Assembly: GCA_037176725.1 (NCBI GenBank)
Contig: JAZBRS010000026.1
Span: 55,778,501 to 55,842,500 of the forward strand
From: Posidonia oceanica
Lineage: Eukaryota > Streptophyta > Magnoliopsida > Alismatales > Posidoniaceae
Reading direction: 5' to 3'
DNA length: 64,000 nt
Both the position numbers and the translations under genes were made by a program. The notes under the pieces were generated by a model that saw only the letters and a program-made list of their open reading frames with translations, searched no databases and was not told where the DNA came from. Below, one piece after another: positions 1 to 11,134 of this stretch (within the stretch, counting starts at the first letter, position 1; every line of letters starts with the position of its first letter).

Positions 1-736
1 TTTTTTTTTTTTTTGGGCTAGCTTTGCCCTTTTTCTTCTTTTTTTGTTTGCTTTGCTTTGCTTGCTTTTCTCTTTTTTGCTTTTGTTTTTGTTCTATCTC
101 TTTTTTCTTCTTTTTTTTTTTTTTTTGCTTGATCTTTTTTTTCTCTCTTTTTTTTCAGGCTTTTGCTATCCCCATTCTAGTGGCAAAAGAAGGGCGCTTG
201 AATTGTAATGGACTTAGGTTTTGGGTCTGCTGTGTGGTGGGTAGAAGGAGCAGGGTTAGACTGCACACCCCTATCTCTAGGGCCGGCTTCTGTCTTCGTC
301 TTCTGTTCTTTGGATGTGCCCAAACCTAGATGTCTATTCTCACTTTTTTTTTTTTTCAAGCTCACATCCTAACATTTTTTCTCCCTCAGAGGTGTATGTC
401 CTTGTGAGATTGGGCGGTTCGCCTGTCCTTATTGGTGGTGGCTCCCTCACTTGCTAAGACATCTAAGTAGCGCAAGGTGAGGCAAGGTGACTCTTTCCAG
501 AGCAGGCAAGCACTTCCGGTTGTCATCATCGGGCAGAAGATGCGACGTTTTGAGAGGATGACGATGATGATTTGAAAAGAAAGGGTGCAAGAGCTGAGAG
601 GATGATGATGATGATTTGAAAAGAAAAGGTGCAAGAGCTGAGAGGATGATGATGATGATTTGAAGTAGAATTGAAGCAAGAAGATGAGAATGCAAGCGCA
701 GGTGGGAGAAGGTATCTGCAACGGGGCCGCTTTCGG
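1..736 (-). other. Spacer downstream of integrase in element B
   Basis: No credible coding frame. It holds long T runs (1-14, about 109-126, 345-357) and T/C-rich sequence, which is A/G-rich in element sense, followed by the minisatellite at 552-664. The same arrangement occurs in element A at about 26550-27262, so this is the normal spacer between integrase and the downstream gene, not a coding region. Homopolymer lengths here are prone to sequencing or assembly error. Confidence 0.75.
552..664. repeat. Minisatellite, about 44 bp x 2.6 (element B)
   Basis: Three successive units share the core GATGATGATGATTTGAA followed by a purine stretch and GCAAGAGCTGAGAG. The equivalent array in element A is at 27075-27184. 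It sits just downstream of the integrase stop codon in element sense. Confidence 0.8.
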
Positions 737-1637
737 CTACTGATAGTACTTCTTCAGATAGCAGAGGTTGACGGGCTCAGACTGCTCGACCTGGTCCATA
801 TCCTCAAGAGTTACAGCACCTCCCGAAAAGATCTGCTTGACCACAAAGGGGCCACGCCAATTGGGTCGGAATTTCCCTCGACCGTCAGGCAAATGAATGG
901 CGCGCAAGACAAGGTTCCCTGGCTGGAAGCTTCTGGGCTGGACCTTCTTCAAGAATGCTCTGGCCATTCGCTTCTGATAGCAGTGAGCGTTGTGCATAGC
1001 TTGCTGTCTGCGCTCATCAATTAAGTTCAGTTGGACGCAGCGGTCTTCGACCCATTCTGCTTCTTCCAACTCGGCTTCCCGCAGGATCCGCAGGGAGGGG
1101 ATCTCCACTTCAACAGGTAACACCGCTTCCATGCCGTACACCAGAGAGTACGGGGTGGCTCCTGTAGAGGTCCGGATTGATGTCCTGTACGCCCAGAGTG
1201 CGTACGGGAGCTTGTCGTGCCAATCCTTGTGGATTTCTGCCATTTTCTTCAGGATTTTGACAATGTTCTTGTTTGCAGACTCCACTGCTCCGTTCATCTG
1301 AGGCCGATAGGGCGAGGATCGATGGTGCTTGATCTTGAGACTTTGCAGGTATTCTTCGATCCTTTTGGCAATGAAATTTGAGCCGTTATCAGAGATGACA
1401 GAGTGCGGGACCCCATATCGGGCAACAATATTGTTTCTGATAAATTTTTCTGTTGCCGAAGCGGTGATTGTTCTGTAAGAGGCTGCTTCCACCCACTTGG
1501 TAAAGTAATCGATCGCTACCAGAATGTAACGATGACCATTTGAAGCAGCAGGGTGGATGGCGCCAATGACATCGATCCCCTAGGTGGAGAAAGGCCATGG
1601 CGAAGACATGTTGTGTAGCTGATGTGGAGGGGCCTTG
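737..1637 (-). pseudogene. Integrase C-terminal half, pol remnant of element B
   Basis: The frame 1492-737 encodes the end of an integrase nearly identical to the last 250 residues of the pol of element A. It includes the second catalytic Asp (ISDNGSNF), the Glu (NGAVESANK) and the C-terminal domain ending in LCYLKKYYQ. Upstream, the first catalytic Asp (GIDVIG) is still readable, but TGG before it has become TAG at about 1581-1583. Homology to pol stops at about 1637, where the sequence jumps to the distal part of gag-protease. RT, RNase H, aRNase H and the zinc-binding domain are absent. This is therefore a dead remnant. Confidence 0.9.
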
Positions 1638-4600
1638 CTGATTCTGCTGCTGAAATTGCTGACTGTTCTGCTGACTGTGCTGCTGAGGCATTCTGCTCTG
1701 CTGCTGCTGTATTTACTGCTGATGCTCCCCCCTCTGGGTCCTCTAGTGTGCTCGTGGAGGATATGCCGGACTGGCGGCTGATCTGGTCACTGCCGCTCGA
1801 TGTATTGCTCAGGTGAGGCATGGGTTGCACAAACCACCTAGACCCGCCTTCTGGTTGAAGAGTGATGAGCTCATCGGGTCTAGGGGAGTCCGGCGCTGCT
1901 GAGTCTTCTAGAACCATGATAGAAGCATGGTCCTCTTGCAGAGGAGGATCTGTGACTACGGCTTTTCCTTTCCTTTCTGCGGCTTGATGGTCTGCCAGGT
2001 CTTCTACTATCGACTTGATCTGTTCTTGATAGAGCAACTCTAAGTCGGACATCCAGGAATCGACCTGGGCTTCTATCGCCGCTCCTTCTTCTTCGTCTGA
2101 GGGGGAGTCGACGTAGTAGGCGCCGGGGGCCTGCGGCACTGGCCCGGCTGCAAGACGGATCGCCGCCCTTGGAGTCTGCATGATCTGGTTCACGGGCGCG
2201 TCCGCTAATGGCAGTTCAGATGTAGAAGGCCCAAATAGACAGGCCAGCGGTGCTGTTGATGAATAAGCTTCCAGGGTCACTGCCGAAGAGTAAGCAAGGG
2301 TGCTCTTTGGAGGGCTCAAGGGCCCGGAGAGTGTAGTGCTCAGTTGGCCTTTTGTATCGGGCCATAACTGAGAGATCGCAGCCTCTGACGCCATAGGGTC
2401 TTGCCATGAGAGCTGCTGCAAGTTGTCAGGAGAATGCGGAGCGGACTGCGCCAGTTGCATTCCTGAAGATGATGATGAGGGAGCGGGCTGGGCCACGCTG
2501 CTGACTGAGTCGATAGACTGCCCCTCCAGAGATGGGGGCAGTGGCACTGATGTGTCTGTGACCGCTGGTAGCATACTTGGTTCTGCCAAGAGGAGAGTCT
2601 CTGACTCCTGCACTACTGCTGACTGCTCTTGAGAAGCTGATGTGGCTGCTGAAGGATGAGAACTTGAATTTGCCACAGGGCCTGTTGAGCTGCCTGCTGT
2701 TTCTGCCAGAGGGGGAGCTAAATAAACTGACTGTGGGGCCTCTGCTCTGACCACTGTTTCTGCTGAGCTGATTGGGACTGCCTCTGTTGCATCAGACTGC
2801 TCCTCATCCGAGTAGTAGTCCTCAATACACACCCAATCCTCTGCCGGCGCTGTGACTTGGTAGTCGGTTGATCCCAGAATTCCTGCACTGGTAAAGTTAG
2901 TGAGGTCTCTGGGAATGGCTGGTGCACGATCTCTGAGGTGGAAGCAGTGATCTTCGTTGAGCTTTGGTTCGTAGCCAAGGCCTTCAGACTTCCTTCGCTC
3001 CACTGCTACGATCGGCTCCGCGATCCCTTGGCCGTGACGCCCGAGCGGCGTACCCTTTATGTAACCCCACCTGTGACATACATTCTCGACCATTCGAAAG
3101 GGGTTATTGTGAACGGTCAAGGAGTTGACACGTTCAAGATCAGGAACGAAGTTAACTGGCTCGCACCGGTTAACGTGATATAGGGCTTCAGAAGTCTCGG
3201 GGTCAAACGGGATAGATTGTGAAGACACGGGGGAGACTGCTTCAATCCGCTCCTTCTCAAAGTTCTCCGCCATGACGACAATGACATCATCACCACGACG
3301 GTACTTTATCATTCGATGGAGGGTCGAAGGAAGGACCTGATGCTTGTGAAGCCAAGGGCGCCCAAGCAGAAGATTGAAATTAGGCTTCAAGTCGACGACA
3401 TAGAATTCTACGTCGAAGACGACCGGACCGATAGCCAGAGGGATAACCAGAATCCCTAGAGCGTCATGGTGAGTGTTGTCAAAAGCAGTCATTCCCTTCA
3501 CGGCTGGTGTGATATCCTCGGCTTTGAATTCGAGCTTGGTTGCTGTACGCAAGGGGCAGATGTTAAGGCCTGACCCGTTATCAACCAGTGTTAGGGGAAT
3601 GCGGAAGTTTTTGAACTGCACCGTGACAAACAGGGGCTGGTTGTGGTTAATCCCTGCCGGAGGCAACTCATCACTCGTGAAAGAGATGACCTGGGGCTCT
3701 GCGATTAACCCAACCATGCTCTCCAAGGCAGAAGGCTCAATGGACTGGGACACACGAGCAGCCTGGAACACGCGAAGAAAGGCCTCGCGGTGCTCGGCAG
3801 AAGTGTGGATCAAATCCCAGATGGAGATGTCGGCTTTAACCTTCTTGAGCTGGGAAGTTTGGTCTGCTTTGGGTTGGCTTCTCCTAGCAGCTGGAGGGGT
3901 GATTCTAGCAGGTTCTACAGGGGTAGTGGCAGGAAGTCGGGTTACTACAGGCTGGCTAATGGCTTGGCTAGCTGCAGGCTGATCTGGAGTTGGATCTGCT
4001 AAGGGTTGGCCTGAGGGTGGGGGCATAACAGGTCTAGGGTGAGTTGGCCTAGTTGTCGGTGCTGGGGGCCTATAAACCCTCCCCGATCGCGTTACTTCCG
4101 CACACATTTCTGTGGCGTAGATGTAAGGGACGCGATGGGTGTCCAGGGTCAAATCAATGACGACTGGAGCATGTGCTGCGAGCACAGGAGGGGTTACAGG
4201 GGGACCTACAGGATGTTGGGGTCTATCTAGTGGGTATGGTTGTTGGGGTGGGAAGGCTGGGGCAGGTTGAGGTCTGCCTAGAAGGTGTATCTGAGGCTGC
4301 CCTAAAAGGTGAATGGGAGAGCTAGGCTGGGCTCTAGCTAAGAGGTGTACAGGGGATTGAGCCTGTGGGAGCATGGTGGGATGCGCGAGAGGGCGCTCCG
4401 GCCTGGCACGCAGTCGGATCAAATGGATTCCCGACTCGGAGCCGGCAACTGCCGCCAGATAGAGACTGACTGGGAAAGGCTCAGAGATGTCAGAGATAAG
4501 ATCGGAAGGGTCTATTACAGAGGTAGCGGGCCCAGAAGGAAAGACAGAGTGGACGCCTGAGGTTCCCGCCCCTCCTGGATAAGAGTGCTCTGGTAAAGGT

Positions 4601-6789
4601 TGGCGGACGATGCCAGAATGCGGGGGAACAGCTGGTGATGCAGATGCATGAGTGCGTGCTTGAGTGGGCGCCTCGTGCATGTCGATCACAATCGTTCCCG
4701 ATTCGATCATGTCCTGAATTGCGTTCCGCAGGGAGAAGCAATTGTCCGTCGAATGCCCGACACTTCGATGGAAATTGCAGAAGAGGTCCGGCCTAAACCA
4801 ATGCGGCAGAGGGCTTGGCGGCGGACGAACCTCCGGGAACTTCAGGAGCGATGCCACCTTCGGCAAGATGTCCGTGAGTGGTTCCACCAGGGGGGTGAAA
4901 TTCCTCCTCTCAGCGGGTGGTCTTCTTTGCCTTGGGTGTGAGCCTTGCTGGACCGGTGCGGCAGGATAGACCGGTCTAGCGGTGGTTGTGATGTGCGGTG
5001 TGTGCGGGTTCCTAGGTGCAGGAGCGTACACCATCTGAGCTGGGGCAGGCCGAGATGGCAAGCGAACAGGCACAGCAGGAGAATCGACGAATGCAACAGC
5101 GGGTTTCGGCGAATCCTTCGTCTTCGGGCGGTTGTTGTTGCTGCCGCTGTTGTTGTTGTTGGAGGCGCTGCTGTTGGCACTGTTGCTGCTTATCACTGCC
5201 TGCTTAGCGAACGCAGAGAGAGCCGGGAAGTTGCCACTCCGCAAAGAACTCTCCACGCGCGCTCTAGCTCTGATGAGTGCCGCAAAAGTAGTGACTGGTT
5301 GAATGCTAAGCAGAGCTCTGAGAGACGGCTGCGCCCCTTTGATAACGATCTCGATAGACTCCTCGTCAGAGGGTCTATCTCGAACCTGAGAGGCAAGGGC
5401 ACGCCAGCGGCCGACGTACTCCCCGAACGGCTCGCCAGAGTTCTGCTTGATGGCGATCAAGTCTGCCCTCTTTTGGACAAGATCGAGGTTGAAGGAGTAT
5501 TGCTCCAGGAACGCCTGACTGAGGTCATTCCAAGTCTTGATGGCTGACATATCGAGTGATGTGAACCACTTGAGTGCCGGCCCGGTCAAACTCTTCTGGA
5601 ACAAGCGGATCAGCAACCTCTCGTCAGCCTGAAGCTGAGCGAGATCACCGCAATACGCCTTCAGGTTTGCTACAGGGCAGCCCCTACCATTATACTTCTC
5701 GAAGTCTGGGATTTTGAACTTCGGAGGGAGTACCGCCTCTGGAAAGCAGCAGAGGTCTCGGAATTGGTAGGTTTGGTGCTCGGTACCCTGCACTAGTCGT
5801 AGTGCCTTCTCCAAGACGTCCATTCGGTTATTGATGGGGTCTGGGATTGCTGCTGTAAGAGAGGGGTCAGCAGGGGTAGTGAGCACATACGCCGAATGGG
5901 TCGCACCTAAGTGCTCCTCCGGATCTTCCATAGCGTCGCCTGGTGGAGCAACGGGATGGCCGGCGTATCCGTGCTGGGGAACAGTGTATGCAGGAGTGTA
6001 TGCAGGATGCTGGACTTGGTGGAGAGGAGAAGAATGAATGCCATGCTGTGCTGGGATAGGGGGAAGATGACGGAGCGCCAGTTGCTGTACAGGCGGAGTG
6101 CCAGACAGCGAGCCAGTGAGGTACTGGGCTCCAGCCGGTCCAAAGGATTGACCACCAGGAGGAAGTGGAGCATGCTGTGCCAAGTGTTGTGCAGGAGGCG
6201 GTAAACGAGCCCCCATCGTCGGAACCGTGAGCAGTTGCGACGATGGTCGAGGCGGAGGTGCAGAGGTTGATGCAAGAAATGCAGGAACTGGCCTCGGAGG
6301 AACCTCAGGGACGACAGAGACAGGAGAAGGACGAACTGATAGAGGCATGCCCTGCAGTCTCTGGGCAAGCTCCATCAGGTGCTGGTACTGCGCTTCGGGC
6401 GTCTCGCCAGTGGGGACGCTGAAGTGCAGTGCCGGCGGGGATTGAGAAACAAGTGGCACGGACACAGACTGTCTGGGAGGGAAGGATTCTACAGAAAGTG
6501 CCACAGCAGCGGTGGAAGGGATGTCGAAAGCGACGTATCCCTGGGACGGAGGGGGCAGTGGTGTCTCCGGAACGCGAGTAACGGCCGTCAAGATAGACTC
6601 GGCGACCGGATCCGGAGGAAGTGAGGCTTGCCACTGTCCCGGGGTGTACTGAGAACCTAGAGACGTCAGAGGAGGAAACCCTGGCGTCGGAGGGGGAACA
6701 AGAGGGACAGAAAGAGCAACCGGAGGGGCCGGAACGGAAACACCCTCCGTGACAGGAGTAAAAGAAGGCTCACTAACATACTGGGCCAT
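1516..6789 (-). CDS. Gag-protease polyprotein frame of defective element B
   Basis: One uninterrupted frame of about 1,757 codons from the ATG at 6789 (MAQYVSEPSF). That ATG is preferred because it is the first in frame and is conserved in element A. Order: a long Pro/Ser/Gln-rich N-terminal region; a retrotransposon gag (capsid-like) domain at about residues 345-520; an Asn/Ser-rich linker; a variant knuckle C-x2-H-x4-H-x4-C (CNFHRSVGHSTDNC) near residue 690; another Pro-rich stretch; a retropepsin-like aspartic protease with DNGSG at the active site and LLGRPWLH downstream; a Gly-rich G-patch-like segment; and an acidic/Gln-rich tail. Gag would form the particle and the protease would process the polyprotein. 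The last ~40 codons are read out of frame through integrase because of the deletion at 1637, so the C terminus is artificial. In element A the same region is interrupted; here it is open, so B could in principle supply gag. Confidence 0.88.
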   Translation of the reverse strand: MAQYVSEPSFTPVTEGVSVPAPPVALSVPLVPPPTPGFPPLTSLGSQYTPGQWQASLPPDPVAESILTAVTRVPETPLPPPSQGYVAFDIPSTAAVALSVESFPPRQSVSVPLVSQSPPALHFSVPTGETPEAQYQHLMELAQRLQGMPLSVRPSPVSVVPEVPPRPVPAFLASTSAPPPRPSSQLLTVPTMGARLPPPAQHLAQHAPLPPGGQSFGPAGAQYLTGSLSGTPPVQQLALRHLPPIPAQHGIHSSPLHQVQHPAYTPAYTVPQHGYAGHPVAPPGDAMEDPEEHLGATHSAYVLTTPADPSLTAAIPDPINNRMDVLEKALRLVQGTEHQTYQFRDLCCFPEAVLPPKFKIPDFEKYNGRGCPVANLKAYCGDLAQLQADERLLIRLFQKSLTGPALKWFTSLDMSAIKTWNDLSQAFLEQYSFNLDLVQKRADLIAIKQNSGEPFGEYVGRWRALASQVRDRPSDEESIEIVIKGAQPSLRALLSIQPVTTFAALIRARARVESSLRSGNFPALSAFAKQAVISSNSANSSASNNNNSGSNNNRPKTKDSPKPAVAFVDSPAVPVRLPSRPAPAQMVYAPAPRNPHTPHITTTARPVYPAAPVQQGSHPRQRRPPAERRNFTPLVEPLTDILPKVASLLKFPEVRPPPSPLPHWFRPDLFCNFHRSVGHSTDNCFSLRNAIQDMIESGTIVIDMHEAPTQARTHASASPAVPPHSGIVRQPLPEHSYPGGAGTSGVHSVFPSGPATSVIDPSDLISDISEPFPVSLYLAAVAGSESGIHLIRLRARPERPLAHPTMLPQAQSPVHLLARAQPSSPIHLLGQPQIHLLGRPQPAPAFPPQQPYPLDRPQHPVGPPVTPPVLAAHAPVVIDLTLDTHRVPYIYATEMCAEVTRSGRVYRPPAPTTRPTHPRPVMPPPSGQPLADPTPDQPAASQAISQPVVTRLPATTPVEPARITPPAARRSQPKADQTSQLKKVKADISIWDLIHTSAEHREAFLRVFQAARVSQSIEPSALESMVGLIAEPQVISFTSDELPPAGINHNQPLFVTVQFKNFRIPLTLVDNGSGLNICPLRTATKLEFKAEDITPAVKGMTAFDNTHHDALGILVIPLAIGPVVFDVEFYVVDLKPNFNLLLGRPWLHKHQVLPSTLHRMIKYRRGDDVIVVMAENFEKERIEAVSPVSSQSIPFDPETSEALYHVNRCEPVNFVPDLERVNSLTVHNNPFRMVENVCHRWGYIKGTPLGRHGQGIAEPIVAVERRKSEGLGYEPKLNEDHCFHLRDRAPAIPRDLTNFTSAGILGSTDYQVTAPAEDWVCIEDYYSDEEQSDATEAVPISSAETVVRAEAPQSVYLAPPLAETAGSSTGPVANSSSHPSAATSASQEQSAVVQESETLLLAEPSMLPAVTDTSVPLPPSLEGQSIDSVSSVAQPAPSSSSSGMQLAQSAPHSPDNLQQLSWQDPMASEAAISQLWPDTKGQLSTTLSGPLSPPKSTLAYSSAVTLEAYSSTAPLACLFGPSTSELPLADAPVNQIMQTPRAAIRLAAGPVPQAPGAYYVDSPSDEEEGAAIEAQVDSWMSDLELLYQEQIKSIVEDLADHQAAERKGKAVVTDPPLQEDHASIMVLEDSAAPDSPRPDELITLQPEGGSRWFVQPMPHLSNTSSGSDQISRQSGISSTSTLEDPEGGASAVNTAAAEQNASAAQSAEQSAISAAESARPLHISYTTCLRHGLSPPRGSMSLAPSTLLLQMVIVTFW

Positions 6790-8100
6790 CGCTGACCTAG
6801 AGCGTGTGAGAACAGGGCTGCGACGGGTATTCAAGCGGTGAGTCCTACGAGGAGCTATCGTCGCAAGTGCGGATAGCTCAGAGGGGGAATGGTCGCGAAC
6901 TAAGTCGCAAAAAGGGCGTCAACGAGGGTCGATACTCGAGCTTTGGCAAAGGGAAACTCGCTTACCGATCACACTGACACAATAGAAGGAAATTAGGGTT
7001 AGAAACTAAAAGATGAATGCAAATGAGTTAGTTAAGTGGCGTGAATGATATGCATGCTTTCTAGTATGCCCTCCTTTCCTAACTAGTGTTTCCTAGCAAG
7101 GTTGTCTACTCCGGGTATCCCTGGATGTATGGGTCACCGACTCAGGTCAGAAAAAGTAGGTCCCCTGTCTAACTCTCGGCCCAAAGCTCAGGTAATGACA
7201 GGGTGGTGCGTTGGTGGCCTCTACCCCGCCAAAGCGTGGGTGGTACCCTCTACTAACACCGACACGACCCCCGGACTAGGAGGGGACGGACCGACCAACT
7301 TATGCCACGCCCAAAGCAGTGGAACAAGAGGCCGGAACCGTCCTTCGCAGACTAGTAGGTGGACTCAGAGGAGAAGAATGCATGCCCTATATGATGCTTA
7401 TGCAAAATGATTAGAGTTTTTTATCTTGCACATTTTATTAACCAAAAGGGGGTGAAGGATTGTTTGTAGTCTCTAGTTACCCCTAGAAGTTTCTTTTACT
7501 TGCATTTTTTAGTTAACCATGGGGGAAGCAGACAAGTTTCTACTATCCTAAGCATGGCAAGTGCAAAAGGGAAGAAAATCAGTCAAAATGGCAAGCAACC
7601 ATCATACAACACAACAAAAGGCATGTTCGTGGCATGTGCGAGTGTTTGTGAATATGATGGTGAAAAAGAAACATTCATCAAGTCAAAAAGCATGTAAGCA
7701 TGGTATGTGCGTGTGTAGTGGCATAGCAAGGGTGTAAAAGAAGCGTTCAACATCCAAAAAGCATGTATTTTAGCCAAACAAAGTATGTAGGCATGTAATG
7801 TGCGAGAATTAAAGCAGTAATATGCAAGTAAAGTAAAGCAAGGTAAAGGTAAGCAGACTGTAAAGGAAGTAGGAGCATAAGACAATAAGTAAGTAAACAA
7901 GCAAAGGAGCAAAGCTAAGCGAAAGAAGGCGCAAACCGAGGCAAAAGAGGTGCAAAACCTAAGCAAAGTAGCCACGAAGCGACTTGCTAGGAGTTTGCAC
8001 AGAAAAGCGAGCAAAACAGGCGAAGAAGGCACACAAGGCAGACAAAAGTGCAAAACAAGCGAGCGAAAAGCCGGGAACGAAAGCCGGAGTCTAGTCTAAT
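6790..8100 (-). other. 5' leader of element B between PBS and gag
   Basis: About 1.3 kb of untranslated leader in element sense with no convincing coding frame. Near the gag end the sequence CTCGCTTACCGATCAC (plus strand, about 6958-6973) contains a minus-strand GGTAAGC, a plausible splice donor that is also present in element A. The leader is similar along its length to 36071-37383. Confidence 0.7.
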
Positions 8101-8117
8101 CCCCAGCAGAGTCGCCA
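8101..8117 (-). other. Primer binding site (tRNA-Arg type), element B
   Basis: On the minus strand it reads TGGCGACTCTGCTGGGG, one base after the LTR end. It would pair with a tRNA ending in CCCCAGCAGAGTCGCCA. The pattern fits the tRNA-Arg primer known for Ogre elements, from family knowledge and not from a search. Confidence 0.8.
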
Positions 8118-8440
8118 CTGTAGCGATCCTGATCGGAATCAGGCTCGCTAAATATAGCGGCGATTGAGGTCCGAGGAAGAGGCTCAACTCGAAAACACTT
8201 GAAATCGAGGAGAAAAAGGAAAGACAAGACAAATCAGAGTCGTCACCACGTCTATTAACGGAAGATGAGGAAAACCGGGGGAATGCGCGAATTAACGCGC
8301 AAAACCGAGCAAGAAATGCAAAGCAAAGCAATGCAAAGGAAAACAAATGCAAACAAATGCAAATGAGATGACTCTAGCCTAGGATAAGGGCAGTACGGTC
8401 ATTACGGGCCAAAAGACAGGGTAAGGACTCCTGTTACGTG

Positions 8441-8510
8441 CGGGGAAGGTATTAGGCACCCCCGACACGCCCGAAAATCGATCTTTCTTGGCTTACGCTC
8501 GCATACGCAG
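8441..8510 (-). promoter_or_regulatory. Conserved LTR block, U5 side (element B)
   Basis: The block around GGCACCCCCGACACGCCCG and the following CTTACGCTCGCATACG is almost unchanged in all six Ogre-type LTR copies of the window (15697-15766, 37723-37793, 57006-57075, 57753-57822, 58308-58377), including badly decayed ones. Its position about 320 bp from the PBS-proximal LTR end suggests a role in the transcript, such as 3'-end formation, reverse transcription or packaging. Which of these applies is unknown. Confidence 0.55.
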
Positions 8511-8744
8511 AAAAATGCAGGATTGAATGCCTATGTGCCTATAAATGCCTGAATGAATGCTCAAGGTGTACTCTAAGTGGGAAGAAACAATACAGGGAAG
8601 TAAACGTGCTCTCTAAGTGCTCAGCTACGCTGTCCGTGTTCCGAATTAGGCGAAACCTAGCTCGTGAGAACTCCAGGCAGTAAGCATCACAGTCCTATAT
8701 GCAAATGCAAGCGAGAAAACAAAACAGCGAGAAAACCATGCAAT

Positions 8745-9062
8745 GCGATCGACATGCAAGGGAAAACGGCGTAGAACACGCAAAACGAGGCGAGAATTAA
8801 GCAACGCACGCAAAACAATGCAAAAGAGCGAAAACGGCGCGCAAAACAAGCGAGAAAGCAAGACAGCACGCAAAACAAGACAAGGGAGCAAAGAGGCACG
8901 CAAAACGAGACGAGAAAACAGAATGACATGCAAAACGGAGCGAAAGGATGAAACCGGCACGCAAAACGAGCGAGGAAGCAAGGCAGCACGCAAAACAAGG
9001 CAAGAAAACAGAAGGGCACGCAAAACGGTGCCAAAACGAGAGCAGGCACGCGAAACAGTGCC
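8745..9062. repeat. Degenerate intra-LTR array of CACGCAAAAC units (element B)
   Basis: The word (C)ACGCAAAAC recurs roughly every 27-40 bp, separated by purine-rich linkers. Equivalent arrays lie at 16015-16315, 38042-38345 and 58625-58930. Lys/Arg/Thr-rich reading frames through them are by-products of the repeat. Confidence 0.75.
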
Positions 9063-11134
9063 AAAACAGCGAAGCAAAATCTCGGAAAAGCCATGAGGAT
9101 GTAAGAATGCAGGAAAAGATCAGAAGGGGCCAAAGGGGAGTCAAAACAACGTGTGTGTAAGAACAGACGTTGTTCGGGACCACTCAGAGTAGGTGTGAAG
9201 ACCTACAGAGGGGAGAGTGTGCAAACGGAGGGATTACCACCTCTTTGCGACTGTTTCCCACTAAACCGTTCCACGGTGTGTCTCGCATGCTGCCCAAAGC
9301 TCGCGATGCGATCGGATCGTGGAAAAGGGGAAAGAAAGTCACATTAAGTGGCAAATCCAAGGAAAACTCAACACAAAACACACAGGGGTACGCGAAATGG
9401 GAATTTGAAGGTACGAGCAAAAAGGGGAGGCCCTATTCTACATGCTCAAAGAGACGGAAAACCAAAACGAGGAAAACTGTGCAAATGGCATGCAAATGCT
9501 ATGCAGGGGTTCAGGAGGACATACCTGGAAATCCGGGAGCCTGATCTGAAATCTGCCTGGTCCATGCTGAAGAACGCTTCGCTGCGGTTGCCTAGGCAGC
9601 TTACTTGAGAGGATCCAACGGCCGGATCGGAAGATATCGCAGCTCCAAGGCAGAAGGGCCAGAACAGGGGAGAAGAACAGACCTAGGTGTTCAGGAGGTC
9701 CTAGGGATGTGCAAAAAGGTCCTCCCAAGTGAAAGGGAGCTAAAAGTGCTTGGTGTGTGCAAGAAGATGCTAGAATGCAAGACTAAATGAATGCAGGATG
9801 CATGCAAAAGCAAGAAAAAGCAAAGAGAAGTAGCTTGGGAAAAACCAGGAGTTCAGAAAGCATTTTGAAAAAGAAAGGGGCTAAAAATGCAAATTTCCCA
9901 GAAAACAGGGTTCCATGGGAAAGGATTTTGAAAACAGGGGAAGACAGAGGTTTCGTTTTGTAGAAAACTAGGCTCAGAAAGGTGTTTTAAAAAGAGGGTA
10001 TGCTTTGGAAGAAGTTTTAAAAGCAGAAATGGATCAGAAAGTAATTTTGAGAAAGCTAGGGTCTAAAATGCAAATTTTCCAGAAAACAAGGTTCTGGGGA
10101 GTCTGGGAATACTAGTGGAGGGTCTGCATGAAATTTGGTGGGCATAGGAGCTAGAATGCAACCTAGGGGCAAAATGGTCTTTTCACATGATTTTTTAAAA
10201 GATGCAAGGACCTATGTGTGATTTTGAAATTATGCAGGGGCTGAAAATGGAATTTAGTATGGAAAACATGCTCTGAAAATCAAATAACAGGACTGCAGTG
10301 CAATTTTTGGAAAGTATGGGGTTAAAAATGCAATACAATAAGCTAAAATGCATGCAGCACAGTTACTGTCCATTTAAAATGGACCTAACTGCAAATGTGC
10401 AAAAACAGTGGGTAAAATATGCAATGCAGTATGCAAAAATAAAAAATAAATCCTAAGTTCTACAGTGCATGGGACTTAAATGCAAAAATAAAAACATGCA
10501 GGGGGCCAGGATGCAATGCAGTATGGTAAAGTTAATGCATTTAAATGAAATGATTTAGTGCAGGACTTACATGCAAAAAACGAAAACAGAGGGGCTAAAA
10601 TGCAAAATAATATAACAGCACAACACAGTAAATGGACCACATTGCAAATACTGAAAAACATAAACAGATCATGCAATTTAGCATAGTATTTAATTAAAAA
10701 CAAAGCAGATTAAATGAAATAAGGACTGAAACGCAAAAATGAAAAAACTTAGGACAGATATGCAATATTTACGCCTGAAACTATATAACAGAAGAAATAA
10801 ATGAACAGTAGCTCGTCGACGGCGACGAGCACTGTAGCAGAAAGCTTCCACAGCTCGTGGCCGCCGACAGGGGAGGCTGGGGATGCGCAGACTGGCGGAG
10901 GGCGACGTCGACGATCGTCCGGAGCTTTGGGAACGATCCGGAGCTCGCTCTGTTGGTCGGAGTGTCCGAAGGAAGAGCAGCCGGCGCCGGAGAAGGTGGA
11001 CTGTCCGGCGAGTCGAGGACGGAGTAGGAGGACCGGAAAACCTATTCTAAAGGCCGGGGAAACAAGAGAAGAAGAAGAGGAAGCTAATGGAAACAAGGTT
11101 TACCTCTCTCCGCGTCTGAGTCGTCCCCCCGACG

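Noticed and set aside
737..1024. Plus-strand frames opposite integrase (also at 27227-27827)
   Set aside because: They mirror the conserved antisense of a well-supported integrase and show no independent features.
8743..9096. Lys/Arg/Thr-rich open frames in the LTRs, and Phe/Cys/Leu-rich ones on the other strand
   Set aside because: They are translations of the ACGCAAAAC repeat array in several frames at once; there is no conserved start and no domain.
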